In this document: positions 62,991-64,000 of the stretch, in pieces | How the letters are laid out: every line of letters begins with the position of its first letter | How positions within the stretch are numbered: position 1 is the first letter of the stretch | Source of the DNA: Eumeta japonica | Lineage: Eukaryota; Arthropoda; Insecta; Lepidoptera; Psychidae | Assembly: GCA_005406025.1 (NCBI GenBank) | Contig: BGZK01001018.1 | Span: 124,001-188,000, forward strand | Length of the DNA: 64,000 bases | Direction of reading: 5' to 3' | Position numbers and translations under genes: made by a program | Notes under the pieces: model-generated | What the model was told of the DNA's origin: nothing | Databases searched by the model: none | Seen by the model: the letters and a program-made list of their open reading frames with translations, nothing else

Positions 62991-63732
62991 TCGCGGGCTC
63001 GAGGCGTAGCCATAACGCTATAATACAACTGAATATGGAAGACTCAACATTTTACATTGATTACGACGATTGCAAACATTCTGAATTTGGTCGTCTAAAT
63101 AACTCGGTTGCTTTCGAGTTATTTGAAGTGTTTTTTATATAGGGCTTACGTTACTAACGTAAGATGGCTGGATATTATTTACAATAATTATTGAAAATTA
63201 AAAATAATTTTAAGTGTCTGTATACTAAAAAGCAATAATTTATTTATTTATGAATTATGCATATTAAATATTTTATGAAAGGAAGCCGATAAGAATCGAG
63301 TTCTTAGAAGCCGTCGCCCCTAGTAGCTACCTATAACTTTTGCATTACCATCAATCATCGTATACTTCCGTACCTATCTATCCTTCCAAACTATAGCGTT
63401 TATAATACCTATTAATGAGATCATCACAAAAATACTTAGTTCCAATTTACATACATTACACAATATAGTTCGAACACATAACTGGAGAACGGCTGGACTG
63501 ATATTCATGATTTTTAATTTGTTGGATTTGTCTCTGTCCCGAATAGCAGAATGATATAAAAACATTGAAAAACTGACAAAAAAATAAAACACTTTCTATC
63601 ATCATTACTATCACAATTTTCTACCACCACGCGGGCGAAACCCGGGGGACTTGCTTGAGAATGCAGTCAATAACAATATTTTATGGATAATACGATTAAA
63701 AATAAAATAAAATACGTTAATAAAAAAAATAA

Positions 63733-63990
63733 TTAAATTAATATGCCATCCCGGGACTGGCCTGGTCCAGAAATCTGCGTTTTACTACAGGCCTTGCCTC
63801 GTCGCATGATTACACATAGGATTTGGAAGAGGCGAGACCCCGAATGAATATCGCCCGCCCCCTCCCCTTTGTCCGTAAGTCGCCGGCCTAAGCCCCTTAT
63901 GAAGCACTCAGCCTCACTGCCCCAAAAGCCAGCTGTTGTGATGGCCACTGAGATAAAAAGCCATGTGCACTCCAAAATGCTGTATACGAA
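63733..63990 (-). mobile_element. reverse-transcriptase-associated C-terminal fragment, runs toward the window edge
   Basis: The - strand reads CTWLFISVAITTAGFWGSEA, then ECFIRGLGRRLTDKGEGAG and a later FQILCVIMRRGKACS. The pattern 'TTLG.WG.....F...LGRRL......S.LFQRIS.A.QRGNA' is the C-terminal end of reverse transcriptases from invertebrate retroelements. It is frame-open but degraded. The element probably extends past 64000. Confidence 0.5.
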
Positions 63991-64000
63991 GTGTTTACAC

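Noticed and set aside
1..64000. CRISPR arrays, operons, ribosome binding sites, tRNA or rRNA genes
   Set aside because: No direct-repeat/spacer array, no prokaryotic gene layout, and no tRNA or rRNA signature noticed by eye; tRNAscan-SE and Rfam searches were not possible.

Overview
The window looks like AT-rich animal DNA, most likely from a moth or butterfly. The evidence is split genes with GT-AG introns, no bacterial gene packing, mariner, hAT and non-LTR remnants, and several short repeats that I recognise from lepidopteran genomes. The species assignment is inference.

Two multi-exon genes can be supported, in convergent orientation. (1) On the + strand, 467-6522, four exons encode the C-terminal part of an Arg/Glu/Asp/Lys-rich and Arg/Ser-rich nuclear protein. 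Its 5' exons lie left of the window. (2) On the - strand, seventeen phase-compatible exons from 56299 down to 26146 encode two Ig domains, five fibronectin-III domains, one membrane span and a cytoplasmic tail. This is the layout of protogenin and related DCC-family receptors. A further exon near 59.1 kb probably belongs to the first Ig domain; the remaining 5' exons were not found.

The receptor reads cleanly over about 2.4 kb of coding sequence except for two single-base frame breaks, in the GC-rich exons at 50.2 kb and 59.17 kb. Both look like one missing base. A second possible C-terminal exon for the receptor lies at 24785-24917.

The 6.5-26 kb interval between the genes holds transposon remnants (an hAT fragment at 10.9 kb, a decayed LINE at 11.3-13.9 kb), three exon-like open segments on the - strand (9.9, 16.4 and 23.5 kb) that I cannot assign, and a large fold-back at 17063-18001. 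The fold-back has two 390-base arms, gap-free and about 95% identical, around a 159-base loop. By hand alignment, all 18 transition differences between the arms are of the kind that stays G:U paired in a - strand transcript. I consider it the best candidate for an undescribed functional element: a long hairpin RNA locus.

The receptor introns carry a decayed antisense mariner (39.2-40.4 kb), a LINE with most of ORF2 deleted (44-45.4 kb) and a + strand exon-like ORF (53879-54099). The right end (60.5-64 kb) holds a Helitron-like repeat, a decayed hAT transposase with a 50-base palindrome inside it, and a reverse-transcriptase fragment that runs to the window edge.
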